DNA of 64,000 bases, from positions 28,740,481 through 28,804,480 of the forward strand of contig NW_019211460.1 of NCBI RefSeq assembly GCF_002443255.2, in the 5' to 3' direction. The position numbers and the translations under genes are program-made. Below the pieces are notes generated by a model, which worked only from the letters and a program-made list of their open reading frames with translations, had not been told where the DNA came from and did not search any database. Positions 1 through 15,811 of the stretch are shown piece by piece; the stretch's first letter is position 1, and each line of letters opens with the position of its first letter. Source of the DNA: Varroa destructor (lineage: Eukaryota > Arthropoda > Arachnida > Mesostigmata > Varroidae).

Positions 1-213
1 GTTTAACTTTGGTATACAGTTTCTATTAATAATGTTTCGTGTAGCAGTTTGCGTTTCACATATACAAAACAGAATGTATTGATTAGATAAATACAAAGCG
101 GCAATGGTACGAGCAGTTTTAGTGAATTCGTCAACGGCAATCCTTTTATAGACTTGAACTGTTTCGTATTACTTATTTGCAATGTTACAGAGACCAAAAG
201 TCGGCCAGCAGCT

Positions 214-3200
214 ATGGCTCCCACAAAAGCACAAGACACTTCCCACTTGAATCAATTTTCTGCTGAGGAACTAGAAGATATCTTGGTGCAGCTATGCGAT
301 TCGGAGGGTGTTAAAGTATCAGCCGATGACGATAAGGCGCTTAAGAATGTTGGAAAGAACGCGCTTGACAATATTGGCCTTGGAGGATTAGGTAAGAGAA
401 TCTGAACATTCGAATGTTGTGTTCTACATTTTGTGGTATGTATTTAAGTATTAAATAATTGATACCATTAGCTCTTCTAGTTCATGTCCTTGTGGAATTA
501 GACGAAAGGAAACATTTAGATTGAACGTTTGTACTACGAGCTGCTACGAACTGAAAAACCTTGTTCGCTGCACGGCTGGTCCCAACGCTCACGCCGATTC
601 CCGTCCCATTCCCAGACATCGTTCGCTAGTTAGCACCAGAGTAGGCCATCGTCCCCTCCATAGTCTTTGAACAGACCAACGCGTGTTTGCGACCAATAAA
701 GCGCTGTACATTTAAGTAAAACATTTAGAAAATCGAAGGTAAAACAGGAACTAGTTAATTAGTGTGAATCTTCTGAAGCATACGAACATCATATGGGTGT
801 GAAATTCCACTGTACGATATTCGTATATCATATATTTTTAATCGTATTTTTACACTCGTTTGATAAATAAATATATATATATATATATATATATACACGA
901 TTAGAGGGTTTACAAGACAAAAAAATCGAAGATGAAGTTTCCGCAAAAACTGTACAAAAACGCTTATGTAAAGTATTTAGCGCCACAGGGCAGTACATTT
1001 TTCTTACATTTGTTCCTGTTGTAGGAAAAAAGGTTTTCGGAGGAGGTGGAAAAAAACAAGAAGCGCCCCCCGAATCACCTGACGGTCTCGCGCCTCCGCC
1101 GCCGCCAGCTCCTAGGCCAGCTTCAGACGTAATTCGTGAGCTAAACATAGGAGATAAACAGGGACTTATCGGCGTGCTTCAGTCTGTTATTTGTGAGTGT
1201 CGTCAATATAACAGGTTAAACCTATGTAACGTTGTCATTGGGTATGAGGCATTTATAACTGATTTTTGGCATAGGGGAAGGGCCTATGTAACAAGCAAGA
1301 TAAATAGATCGGTATATGTAGGCGTAGTAGCGATCGCTTGGTATTGATCCAATTTTTCGTATTTGTTTATATCTGTGACATTTTCTAAATAGATCTTTTG
1401 GTCTACTGGGTAGGTAGCTTTGAGAAACATTAGAACAATCGATAAATAATTTTTAATTTCTAATAACATACGTGTGTGCGGTGCTATTGAGAACAAATAA
1501 AGCGCACGTTACCTCTAGTCAACTTTTAGAACTCGTCAGTGAATGAACTCATGACGCTTTTGTCTTTATGCCATGCTGATTGTCGTCATAGCATTAATGC
1601 TAGAGAAAGCGCTCACGTTGCGTATAAACAACAGACGCTACATCTTTCTGTCAGCTGAGGCGTGACAAGGTTTTGAGTTTTTTTTTTGTATCTATTCGAA
1701 TCTATTCGATGCAATGAAAACACTGTATTCTGTTTCAGCGTCACTCTACGAACCAGTCTCATTTCATTACGCTGAACGGGTCGTGGTAGCATTGTGCTCC
1801 ACAGCACTTCAAGTAACTTAAGCTTGCCTTGTATTTTTCCTACCCTGTCGCAACGCAAAGGTCGTGCAGCTAATAACCATCAGCTAACTAAGCTTCGTTA
1901 GCGCCAGTTGATATTCCTATATCCTATATCCAGTATTCCTATTCATTAAACAAATGGCGGAAAGAATGAAAATAGAGACGAACAAACATCAACTAGTATT
2001 AATGTAGCTCAACATGCAGACGAATGTTTAGCGGGCGACAATACGTCTCAGTCATCGTTGAAATAGAATAAGAACTGAGTCAGTACTAATAACAGCGATA
2101 TATTGCTGATTTTTTTTATTATCGCGTTCTTCGTACTGACTACGTGTTGTTAATAATAGCAGAAGCATTCTTAGCGGTGTCGACGATTTAGGGTCTCTAG
2201 TTGCATCGATACAACGAAAACAATTACTCCTACAACACGAAAAAAAATATCAACTAAAAAAGAATCTACTCTATTCTAAAAAAGCTATTCGTTACCGAAA
2301 TTAACAGATTGCCATAAACCATTTCCTTTATCGGTTCAGACGAATAAGCTATAGTAGAAGTAGCAATATTGATGAGAAGCATGTGGACGACTAAATGCGC
2401 CTCTTCCGCTAGCATTACTGATAAGTTCAGGTCATAACTGCACCTGCTCAATTCTTACAACCTAAAAAGGTTCCTATTTGTATAGGAGAACGATAAATGC
2501 ACTTAAGCTCTGAGGAATTACACTGTCTTTCTTACAGCGTCGGCTCTTTCCGGGGATCTGGACGGAAAAAGCGGAACTGGCGGAAATCGTGAGTTGTCCA
2601 AAGACACAACAATTATAATAACAATTCGTATAGCAATTGACTAATTGAATTCTAAATGTTAAATGCAAATAATTACATTTTAACGACTTAAGCAGAGTCA
2701 GTGATCCATCCAAATGTTTAAAATCGGTTGTTTTTTTTTTAATTTACCGCCTCAGTATTATTAAATACTTAACACTGATAATAACATTGACATTATTATT
2801 GTAGAATTGAAGCGTTCTCGTAGCCTAGAATACAGGGAGCGGTAAAGAGTAACCTAACAGCAGTGACGATGTAGTCCTACTAGTATGCTCATTTTCGCTC
2901 TATTAACTGTTCTCAAAAATAATTACACGCTGCCAGTTCTACGACGGAACGGCCAGTTGAGCCTAAAAGCTTTGGCCAATTCGGGTAAGATGATGGAAGA
3001 TGGCAAATATTTTCGTAGCATTGTCAAAGCATGATGGCACGCTGAAAAGCCTGTCCTTCCAAAGCAATTTTATTAAGTTTTCCCTGCATCCAGTTGTGCC
3101 AAAGATTTTCTGATGTTTTAAAGGAACTGTCAGCCAAGTAGTTTAGGCCTTTTTATGGCCTATTGCCGTCAGTTCAGTAAAGCAGCTCGGATTTTACGTA

Positions 3201-4299
3201 TGTTCCAGTATTATTGTTCTAAAATAGGTTACACAAGTTCTTCCGTTCAGCTGGGGGAGTGCAATCAGCCAAATAAGCATGTTAATTCACAGCATTTGAC
3301 CTGACCTGACCTGACCACAATTAAGCCGTGGACACCATCGCTGCACATAGACTTGTTATCCTGATTATATCCTTTAGTTGACGTTATTTTCCATTAAATG
3401 TAGCTAACAAAGATTATTTACCGAAAATTAATTGTTCTTCTTTTGTGTGACACCGTTTTGTGACGGCAGCCTTATTCGCATGCTTTGGTAATCTGCTGAA
3501 AGGCGGTGGTGATAAATCTCGTACCGCGCATACGACCAGCGCATCAGCCGGAGGTACCGAGGCTGAAGCGTCCAGCGCTCAAGGTAGATATTTTTACCTT
3601 TACGAGTAAAACTATATGCACACATCAACAGATACTCTGGCCAAAATCTCGCCCATTTCGTTACCATAACATTATCTTCATCACTGTTTGATTAAGTGAT
3701 TCAGCATGTAATGAGAACAAACATGAAAAAGTTAAATCATCTATGCGGATTCATCTGTCAGAGGGCGAGTGCTCTGCTATGGTCGACCTTCGAATTCCCT
3801 TGAAGACGTTCATTTGTAAATCTTTGAAGACCAAACAAAACATTAAGATATATTTCCATCATTTGAGCGGCCTAAAATAAGCCAAACACGATTGCTCCTC
3901 ATAACGTTTATATATACCTACGATATATATGTATATATATATATATATATATATCTACGATTTGACGTAAACAATCGACCGTTTCTATTATTTTGAGCTG
4001 TCTCTTCTTCGGTTCAAATCAACTATCACTTTAATATTTATAAATATTGAACCAATTTGTGTATTAAGCTAACAAGATGAAATTTTGTACTTGCGACGCG
4101 TTCTCAAGTTCGCATAGTTGTTTAATAGAAACGGTATCTGTGTTTAATTTCAGGGAACTTTTCAATTGACGATATTAAGACGCCGGAAGCACTATTCAAG
4201 TACATCACTTCGAACCCTGCGATTAAGACTGTACTCATCTCAGGAATACAGACCTTCTTGGCTAATACTCTCCAGGGCCAGACTGCAGCTAAAGCATAG
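214..4299 (+). CDS. Uncharacterised 218-aa protein with proline-rich linker, five exons
   Basis: Exons 214-391, 1025-1192, 2538-2588, 3470-3583 and 4154-4299 all have GT..AG borders. Every junction is in phase 1 and the lengths sum to 657 nt, which strongly supports one real gene. The start is the first in-frame ATG at 214. The N-terminal ~60 residues are acidic (FSAEELEDILVQL). Next come a Gly/Lys stretch, a Pro-rich linker with five consecutive prolines, a short segment GDKQGLIGVLQSVI, Gly/Ser/Thr-rich low-complexity sequence, and a C-terminal helix-prone block beginning NFSIDDIKTPEALF that ends LQGQTAAKA. I see no signal peptide, transmembrane segment, cysteine cluster or catalytic motif. 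I do not recognise the family and assign no function. It may be an adaptor-like or mite-restricted protein; that is a guess from composition only. An AATAAA at 4540-4545 could be its poly(A) signal. Confidence 0.75.
870..895. repeat. (TA)n microsatellite in intron 1 of the 218-aa protein gene
   Basis: About 26 bases of alternating AT. Confidence 0.9.
3297..3316. repeat. Four tandem TGACC units
   Basis: Exact pentamer TGACC repeated four times inside intron 3 of the 218-aa protein gene. Each boundary creates TGACCT, the complement of the AGGTCA nuclear-receptor half-site; a regulatory role is only a possibility. Confidence 0.85.
3922..3954. repeat. (TA)n microsatellite, one interruption
   Basis: ATATATAT interrupted once by GT, in intron 4 of the 218-aa protein gene. 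Confidence 0.9.
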
Positions 4300-4539
4300 A
4301 ATCTTAGATCCACTACATAAGTAGCCATCGTATGCTCGTTTTGTATGACGATACACATACATCTAAGAGCTGAAACAAAGCGTTTGAGGCATTAGATAGA
4401 GATACAATACAATCATTAATACTAGATAGAGAGATAGAAAGGTTAAAAAAGACAAAGTCAAACTTTGAGGCACTTCAGAGCATCTAGCAAAGAAAGCAAT
4501 GTTGTCGAAAAGGGTGCTACAGCTTAACTCCAATCGTTT

Positions 4540-4545
4540 AATAAA
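4540..4545 (+). other. Candidate poly(A) signal for the 218-aa protein gene
   Basis: AATAAA lies about 240 bases after the stop codon at 4299, in AT-rich DNA where the hexamer can also occur by chance. A second AATAAA-like run follows near 4574. Confidence 0.35.
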
Positions 4546-5513
4546 AAATATACCGATATATATATATAGCATTAAATAAATGGCTTCGCCACGCCACAAT
4601 ATAATAACACGGTAGGAAGCATTTCGACGATGGGCTTCTTGTTAACACGCTGTCTCAACACCGTCCATTTTGATCAATCACATAGTCACAAGATTGCCTC
4701 CACAACACTGTGCACGATATATCGAGGGATCAAACACACACAAACGTTTATACAATGTGCTATAATACAATATTATGTATACTATCTTCCTATCCTACTT
4801 CGCATCTGTATTAAAACTGCTCCACAAGTAAGTTCAGCTTCAGGCCAGTCCGACCTCACTGATACGATGTCGAGCAGAATACAAAGCAGAATCAACCACT
4901 GACCTATTAATTAGTGTGATGGTGGTATTAAAACGAGACCTCACTGCGTGTTCTGCAGGAATAACTTTCTTCTATAGGGAGTGACGGAGGTAGTCGCTCG
5001 AATTGCAGCGACGGAACTAAATAGGAAAAAAGTGCAAGAGCCAAATTCTCTCTATTTATTATTACTTCACGCTAAAAACGTATTGTCGATTTTTGATGTA
5101 GACAAGCCGGAGTGTAGCTCTGTCTGACTCCCATTAAATGTGATATACACACGATTCGATCCAATGTTACTTCGGCAAAAGAAAACCCTTAGTAAACTGT
5201 TTCACACACTTCAGTTTTGAGCAAAAAGTGAGTAACGGAGCCTTATTCATAATAATTGTTTATATTAAGCATGTATGTACATGTTGATGCATCAGATAGG
5301 TGCCGTAAAATCTGCTAGACTCGTCTATCGTATGAGGAAGCGCTGACGAAGATGAATGCGCATATGAAGACTGAGAGAAAAAGAGGAATTTTTCATTTTT
5401 TCTCAGAAGCAAACAAATTAATGTTTACTAGTTTTGTATATCTTAAAAAGTAACAAAGACTTTAAAATTTGTTGTGGAGGAGCTGTGAGTAGATCTAGGA
5501 GCCGAAAACCTAC

Positions 5514-5555
<42 letters not shown>

Positions 5556-7856
5556 TCAGTACATTAGTAATTATGTTATGTGAACAATATACGCAGATAC
5601 ACGCTCGTTGGTAATGCTGGACATGATACAAAATTGATTGCAAGTGACTCTACAGCGTAATAACACCACCGGTAATGGGTGTGGACGTTTTCTGGCAAAG
5701 GATATAAAATTTAGCGAAATTTTACTGCCCAAATAGAACTCATCAGTAACGTAACTAAGAGAAAAGTGTGTAAATAATGTGATGTTTTTCCGTAAAAGAG
5801 AAAAAAATATCTGCATATTCACAAAATGTGTACTCAGTGAAACTAAAAGGGAAAGAGCCGTGGTTTAACTTGTGAGGCTTGTTTCATTCTTATATCGGTC
5901 AAATAGTAAACATCAGTTCGTACGGGAATGCTCTGCTGACTTCAGCTATTGAAATTCATCGTATTGCAAGCCGTTCTCGGCTGAATTGAGACGAAGTGAA
6001 TAGTTTCGAAAAGTTTTACTTAGCTCACGTCGATTATTGTCGATCGATGTGTCCGTTAGGCTATCAAGCAATGAAGTTCTTACAATTAATACCCGTCACA
6101 GATAGTTATATTTATACATTTCCTTGCTAGCAAGTGGCCACTGGCTTTCATATCCGTCAATGCATTAGTCACGAACAATCAATCTACTCTTGCATGTTTA
6201 TGTAATTAATCTTTGTTTTTTTTTTCGTGTACTGTTTTGTTCGTTCAGAATTAGGGGCGTGCATTACATTCTTAGAATAGATATTGCCATATATACGTGC
6301 ATATGTTATATGTATATACCATATGGACAACTGCACTCTGCAATATCCACTTCGCCGATTTTCCTATCGGGAAAAGGACGTATAATCATTTTCTGTTGTG
6401 CTTATTTCAATACTGCCAACTTCCGATTTACGATTGTATTATTATTGCTATCTGACTGATTGATTAAACAGGTGAACAGTATAAGAAATAAAATTTAAGT
6501 CATACTTAATTAAACTTCATAGCCTATCTCTAACTTCTTAGTAGTTGCATTACATGCATATATATAATGGATATATCGAGTGTGATAATGCTATAATCCT
6601 GCTATAATGCAGCAAATAAGGTAAACTGGAGCAGATGGGCCCCCTAAGGGGCTTAAACTTCTTAGATTCTAATTTTAGCCTTTTCTTTAATAGCTGCTAG
6701 CCGTTTCTAAGAAAATCGTTCGTGATAATGGCAAGGACAAGGTAAGCATTCTTCGCGATGAGTCCGATTCGGCAAGATGCGGCGCACCTAGACCGAGCCA
6801 TATAAAGCCTGGAGTCGAAAGGTGACTATATAAGCTTTATGATCGCCAAGACACTTTAGAAAATAGGAGAACAAAGTAGCGAGACCATCTATCGTAATAA
6901 GAAAACTGCACTTTTGCTACGAGAGACTGGATAATTACTTAAGCTCTCCTTAAAGATTGGAGAACTAAAGAATATTCGGAATATTTGACATTCTGATTGC
7001 TGAGCTACATGTTAAAATAGTACTCTTAGTAATCCGATTGTGTAATTTGGTGAAATTTTGGTTTGTCTATTCTTAATTGAGCTTTAGGTGTGATTGCCAA
7101 AATACGGATTTGAACGAATGACGTTTCGGTCGAATCGTTCGAATACCTGGAAAACGCAAACTGGAGGAAGTGACCCTTATAATTATGTAGGTAGCTTGAC
7201 GAATTGCTTTGAGCACGTTACAGTAAGGTTGACGGTAAAACAATTTTGCAGATGGAGATTTCCTCGGACGGCTGCTCACACGGCGAATATGCAACACAAG
7301 CAAAAATGATGCATACAAAGCAGTCCAATAGTTATAATACTGATACAAAAAACGTTTACCATATGTGACATTTAGGTGCGTGCTTCCACTTTCTACCCGC
7401 CGAGTTTTCATCGATTAAAAACGTTTTCATATTATACATAATAGATTTCTGATCATTGTATATATGCGTATACTGAGCTGCCATTGAATCAGTTTTTTGG
7501 TCGCAACATTTGCTCCCCAGCAGAATCGCAAAAACTTGCAAAAAAGCGAAAGAAAGGTCTAATCACATGGCCGCTGCAATGCCGTCTTAGCCTAAATTGG
7601 CTCGATCGACTTTATGGTACAGATCACTAACGACTCATTTAAGATGCGGTTGTGTTATAATGTTGAAGGAAAGCTCATTCTGCTTGCGAAGACGGTGGCC
7701 AATAGGACACCTAACCACCAGTCGTACTAAAAATGGTCAGATTTTCCTCTCTATTGTATGAAGGCTAACGACGTTGTCACGTGATCAACTCAACTTAATA
7801 CAAGCAATATCAAATCTTATAGTGTGATTATTATCATAAACTACACAATAATTATC
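4546..7856. other. Intergenic, AT-rich
   Basis: I see no gene here. The only structure is a long (TA)n run at about 5516-5552 and scattered short ORFs of AT-rich composition without splice-supported neighbours. The 5' flank of the next gene lies at the right end of this stretch. Confidence 0.6.
5516..5552. repeat. (TA)n microsatellite
   Basis: About 37 bases of uninterrupted alternating TA. Confidence 0.95.
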
Positions 7857-10403
7857 ATGAGCGAAAACCATGCCCGTGCTATAGCTACTTCGCTGGCTAA
7901 TAGCAAAGAGATCACCTTCGGGATTCAGAATCGCCCTACGCTAACAGCCGTAACACCAGCAGCAGTGATATCTAATGAAATTAAATCGAATGTTGCCTCT
8001 ACATCAGCTGATACCCTGCAGGCACCAAACTTGATTCTAACCGGAAGGAATGACACAGCTGCGAGTGTGACATCCGCTTCACAAGGACCAAATACTTCTC
8101 AGCGGGAGCCTGTAAGCCCTGCAACACCCGCAGTATCGACACATGAGACCCTTCCATCAGATCCAGTTACTATGATACCTTTATTACAATCCCGTAGCAG
8201 TCAGGCCGACACGTTCCAGAAGCTACTGAAAAAATACCTCATAGGACAGGTAATGTCGTACGGCGAATTGCTTATTGCTGCTGATGTTTATCGAAAGGAT
8301 TATGTTAGCAACAGTTATCTTAAAATGATTATGGATTGTGTTGCGTGCATTAACATATTCTAATACATTTTACGTGTATGCACTTTCGGGCACTTTCGAG
8401 CACGGAGTAATTCTTTTAGATTCTATCCCTCAGACGCAAGCTAGATTGTAGCTGCAAGTATGTACAGGTACGTTAACGACTGTTTTGCGATGGTTCAAAA
8501 GCACAGTAACATTTTCCTTGATTTTAAGGAATTTTTTACAAGCCAAAATTAGAGTTGTGCGACTTGTACAACAGTGTTAAGCATTACTTTAGACGGCTGG
8601 CTCATGCCAGCATGAAGTGTTTATGCCAAATTTCGAACTTAGATCACCACGGACTACTTGGTCGAAGTTTAAAAGGCAAACACGTTATCACTGCACTATC
8701 ATGGAGTCAGTCTTGACAGTCTTTCAAACTGAGCATCCTGAAATGCTTTACGAGCGCTTCTGACGTTTAACGGTTAAACTTTTGACTGTCTTGTTATCAC
8801 TGAGTGACTGATAATATCCGTGTTCTATTCTAATGGTAATTTCATAGAAAAAAGTCGAAGAAAACGTTAACTAAATTTAGAGTTAGTAGGATGACGTCCC
8901 TTGTAGTGCATCCTGTCCCTTGTACTCTTGTTCTAGGTGCTTGTGCTACAGTCTCGGGTCCTTCTCTACACAACACGGCCTCAGGGTGAACGAAGTGTCT
9001 ATTGTGTTGAATTGAGCACCGGTATGCCACACGGGACCTATTTCTCCACAGTAGTAACTCCCAGCCACGAATTCCGGAATCCTATTGTAAAGGTGCGTTC
9101 ACACTGTGACTTCGAAACGCGTCTCGTTCTCGTTATTCGTATTATTAATTCTATTATTAATCTATTATTAATAATAATCGAGGTTGCCTCTTCGTGAACA
9201 ACCCTTCTTACAGGGGCCGTTATATGTAGAATTTGTTTTTACACATAGCACCTGATAAAGAATTGTTTTTTATTCCAGATGGTGGATTTATCTCAAGGAC
9301 CACACATCCGCGTTGGCATGCTTTTGTCAGATTGTTCGTTTCATATCAGTGTGTTTGATCCTGTGGCTTTCCGGTGGCCGCGAAAAGGTTTCGTGTACAC
9401 CAAACTCATCTATTTACCTCATCCAACGGATGAAGACTCAACATGGAATATATTTAGCAGACAAATCGTTTACAGTCCTACTTGTGATATACTTTTTTGG
9501 ACTCGATTAGACCCAGTATCGTCTGCTGCAGATAACTGTCGTCCTCCTAACTGGAAACTCGTCATGTACGATCTTGTAAACCGATTTGAAAAACCATTGA
9601 TGTCACTTCCGGGTCCGGCTATTCTAACGCCATTGACGCACGAGCTTGCCATACTACTTCGAAGCTACGGCGCCATATTCATCGATTATGCTTCTCTGTC
9701 GGCGGATCATCGACGAGTGAGACTGGACTTGTCGAGTGGGGATGGACCCGGATGCTCGTGGCAAGAAGCCCGGCGTAACGCGTCTCAACAGATGGGCTGC
9801 TATTACTGGCATCCCGCCGCCCACGTCATCGAATTTATCCCTGTACGAAACCTTCGTCCACGAGCGACCCATGAACAACTGGAAGGATTTTGTCCTTGCA
9901 AAGAATCACGGCCCGGTTTTTCACTCAAGAAAAATCTTCTTGTTAAAGAAGCCACGTCCGGTAAGAAGTCGGCGTTGACTTTAGCGGCTTCCGCTCCAAT
10001 ACTCAGCGTCGTCATTCTCTATGGTAGAACACTTTTCCGCCTGAGTGGTCAGGTGTGCGCTCCGCTGTTGCAGATCAACATACCGGCGCCTGTACGTGAG
10101 TCATTCTATCATGTGCTGTACCGTGACCGAGTCGTCGTGCTTCACAGCTCTTCATCGATTATCATCTATCTGATTCGAGAGAACACCTTCCGCACTGTCG
10201 AGGGTCAGTTCATCATTGCCGGCCAAGGGGTGGTGTGCTCTCCCAGTGATGGTTCTGTTACTAAGATTAGAATTGCGCATGGTGTCGTTGAGGAGGGACC
10301 TCAGGCACCGGAAGAACTGCCTGAATTGCCTGAGCAGGGAACAGTGACAGAGCCCTCAAAATCGCCAGCTTCTCCACAGCAAACCCAGTCCACGAATCAC
10401 TGA
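7857..10403 (+). CDS. Uncharacterised 557-aa protein, three exons
   Basis: Exons 7857-8249, 8937-9092 and 9279-10403 join in phase 0 through good sites (CAG|GTAATG, TTCTAG|GTG, AAG|GTGCGT, TTCCAG|ATG). They give 558 codons including the TGA. The start is the ATG at 7857, after which residues 1-120 are Ser/Thr/Ala/Pro-rich and probably disordered. From about residue 120 the protein is a series of short hydrophobic strands alternating with charged or Pro-rich loops (VLVLQSRVLLYTTRPQ, GMLLSDCSFHISVFDP, RDRVVVLHSSSSIIIYLI). That pattern is compatible with a beta-propeller-like fold, but no WD signature repeats are evident. The last ~40 residues are Glu/Pro/Ser-rich. There is no signal peptide or convincing membrane span. 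The final exon is GC-richer than the flanks, as expected for coding DNA. I do not recognise the family. Confidence 0.8.
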
Positions 10404-13276
10404 GGTACTATGAAACCTCTTGTACGAAACGGGATAGTCTCATGTTTTTTCTTATATCGATGTCCGTTTATATCGAAATTATCAGTGCGGGATCGGCTAA
10501 ATACTGCCGGGGCACAAAAAACACAGCTACACTATTTATGGTAGATTTACTAAACTGTTCACAAAATGATATTGCAAATTACGTTAGATTTTCCGGTCTC
10601 CCACTCCACCCCACTAAAAATACTCAATCTGGTTGATTGAAATACAATTACCTTTTATTCACAGTGAAATTCAAAGTAGTTTAAATGATATGAAGAATCG
10701 TTAATCATGAACTTCACCGCACAACTTCATGCAGGCTTTAAAAATTGTCATGTTAAAGACTACGCGTATCTCATATATTAAAAATTATTCATTTCAAGCG
10801 TAGTTTAGCTGAAAGGTCACTGGAGTTGCAGCAGGAATTTATCCTAACAACAGAAAACGCCAAATGAGACCAGCTCAACAAAAAAAAAGCTGGCTCAAGG
10901 TTTCGACATGCACATTAATATCAACCGAATCATATTAACCCAGAGAATTCATATTCTCAGTGATGTCGACAGCATTGTTAATGTTGTTATCGTTTTCTTT
11001 GTATTTTAATAATAGTATTAAGAAATAACATACACACATTTTTCACATATACATGTACATGACAGTTCATCGTGTTACAAAAATAAGAACGCCAACTTCC
11101 CGCAACAACGAAATGCGTTGTAATAAACGTATTCTAGGACGCATAGATCAAAAGTAAATTTAAATGTAAATTTGGACAGAAAAAGAAGCTTGCTGTTGTG
11201 AGTGCATTATGTCTAGAATGTTGTATAGCTGAACACATTTGTTCAATGTGTCATCATGGACATAAATAGAAAACATATTATATAGATAAATTTCGTCGTT
11301 GTATAATTTGACACGTATGTACATAGCAAAAATAAGTTGTGAATCTGTAATATATAACGACAAGCCCAGACACACTAAGGGAAGTAACCATCTACCAGTT
11401 CATTCAATTATTATTCGCGCATCAAAACAAGGATGCACTACTGAGACAATACGTTCATTACGAAATATTGTATATTTAACTTAATCTTTAATTTTTTTCT
11501 AAACATTCGTATTAGAGAGGTATATTGTGAAAGTGTTTCTCACCTGTAAAATAAATTTTATATTACAAAAAATATGTTCATCATACAACCATATAGGCTG
11601 TATGTGTACATCGTTTTGTTTTTATTTTTTGTTGTAGAACGTACTACAGCATCAAAGAGAGGATCGTTTATGTCGGGACCTCAAGCTATTTTTGCATAAA
11701 TAAACAAAATCGGAAGTATGCTTTACTAGTCCCATGGATGGCCGACGTAAGGCTCTAATCTACTTTTATGTATTTTTTCATTCACACACACACACACAAT
11801 CTGTATATACTTTTCCGTGTAAAATATTTGAAGCATATATTCTGTTAAATCGGTGTTCGAATTATTCTATTTAATGTGGTACTAATTCACAGAAGTAAGG
11901 TCACACGCCTAAAGTATTTTGTGTCGGCTCAAGGTACGAAGGGCTTTTCATGCATGCCATATGTATCATTTTAAAGTAATTTTTACATATATGCGCATAT
12001 TAAGTTACGAATTATACTGAGAAAGAGTACTGATGAAAGGGGAAAAATTACCAAAAAAAAAAACAAAAACATAAACAACGCTTAAATAAAACGTTCAGCT
12101 ATTTGAAAGTGAAATCGTTGTCATTGGGCTTAAAGGTTGGATATAAAGGGTATTTACTAGTTTTCTCCCATAGACGTTCTATCAAAGCCCAAACTTGGTA
12201 AGTCCATAGCCTTTCCTGTATAAATGTAATATTTCTTGCAACTTATTACCATTAAAGGTTTATGTAAACCCGTTGAAGGGTAACTAAGTTGTAGCGATCT
12301 TTGTATTATGCGTATGGGATATAATCCGTTTAAACAATTAATATGAGGTAATAATGAAATAAGTATATGTACGCATATGAATACGTAAAGTGCATGATAT
12401 ATTAAAATTAATTATTATTATTAATTATTAATCAATAATAATCACCGGTCAATATAACGAATGACTTTTGAATTACGCGCGAGCGGGCTAAATTCGAACT
12501 GATGTAAGGTTGGTTGAACCGCCAATGGAAAGAGTGTTTTGTTATGATGCACGAACAAACGTCAGGAAGGAATCGTCCGCTGTCTGTACCGGGGTAAGAA
12601 AACGAAGCGCTGGGATCAATTGTGTAATACTCAGAATCGGCTTCCTAGGACGAGAAAAATTGGTGCGTTTTGATCTAAGCGTAACTAACTGAATGTTTTC
12701 AAGTTTCGACTAAAATTGTAATTCTCTGTTTGTAAAACAAGACAATCAAGCATTTGGATGAAATAGCCCTGTTATTCCAGATCTTGCATGTTAAGCACTG
12801 CAGCTCGTCAAGGAACAGTGGTCGAATTAACCGTACACCTCAATAAAATGACTGCCTATTATACTGTCTGTTTTTTGCATTAATAAGTAAAATCAATCTC
12901 ACATTTACAAATTCAAAGCTTCTAGTTGTTTACACAGTAAAGTACTTCAAAATGCTACCTGTTCATTACTCTAATTGCATCGAAGGCACGAGGTCGCAAA
13001 ACCGGCGCTTATGACGGTCGACAAAGCCCATCAATTACCACAGGTGTCTTAGAATCTACAATATATAAGTAATTATGTAGTTAAAAAAGAAAGTTTTGAT
13101 GATGAGCTGTGCGCCGCTGTATTTGCCATTACGGAAAATGATGACAACCATTGAGATTATCACGTGCATATAGCTTTATTATCATCTAAACAAATGGCTG
13201 TACAATAGGTATTTTTGTAACTTGCAAATGTTCCACTTCGCGTTTGTTCTGTTTGCTGTGAGCAAACAGCATTAAC
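10404..13276. other. Intergenic, AT-rich
   Basis: No gene is supported. It holds a short (CA)n run at 11782-11798 and an ATT-rich block near 12405-12440. The 5' flank of the CSN5 gene begins at its right end. Short ORFs here lack splice sites or recognisable motifs. Confidence 0.6.
11782..11798. repeat. (CA)n microsatellite
   Basis: About 8 CA units in intergenic DNA. Confidence 0.85.

Positions 13277-15811
<2,535 letters not shown>

Noticed and set aside
828..1148. Minus-strand frame with Gly- and Pro-rich segments
   Set aside because: It is the complement of exon 2 of the 218-aa protein gene, whose + strand exon is fixed by splice sites and phase.
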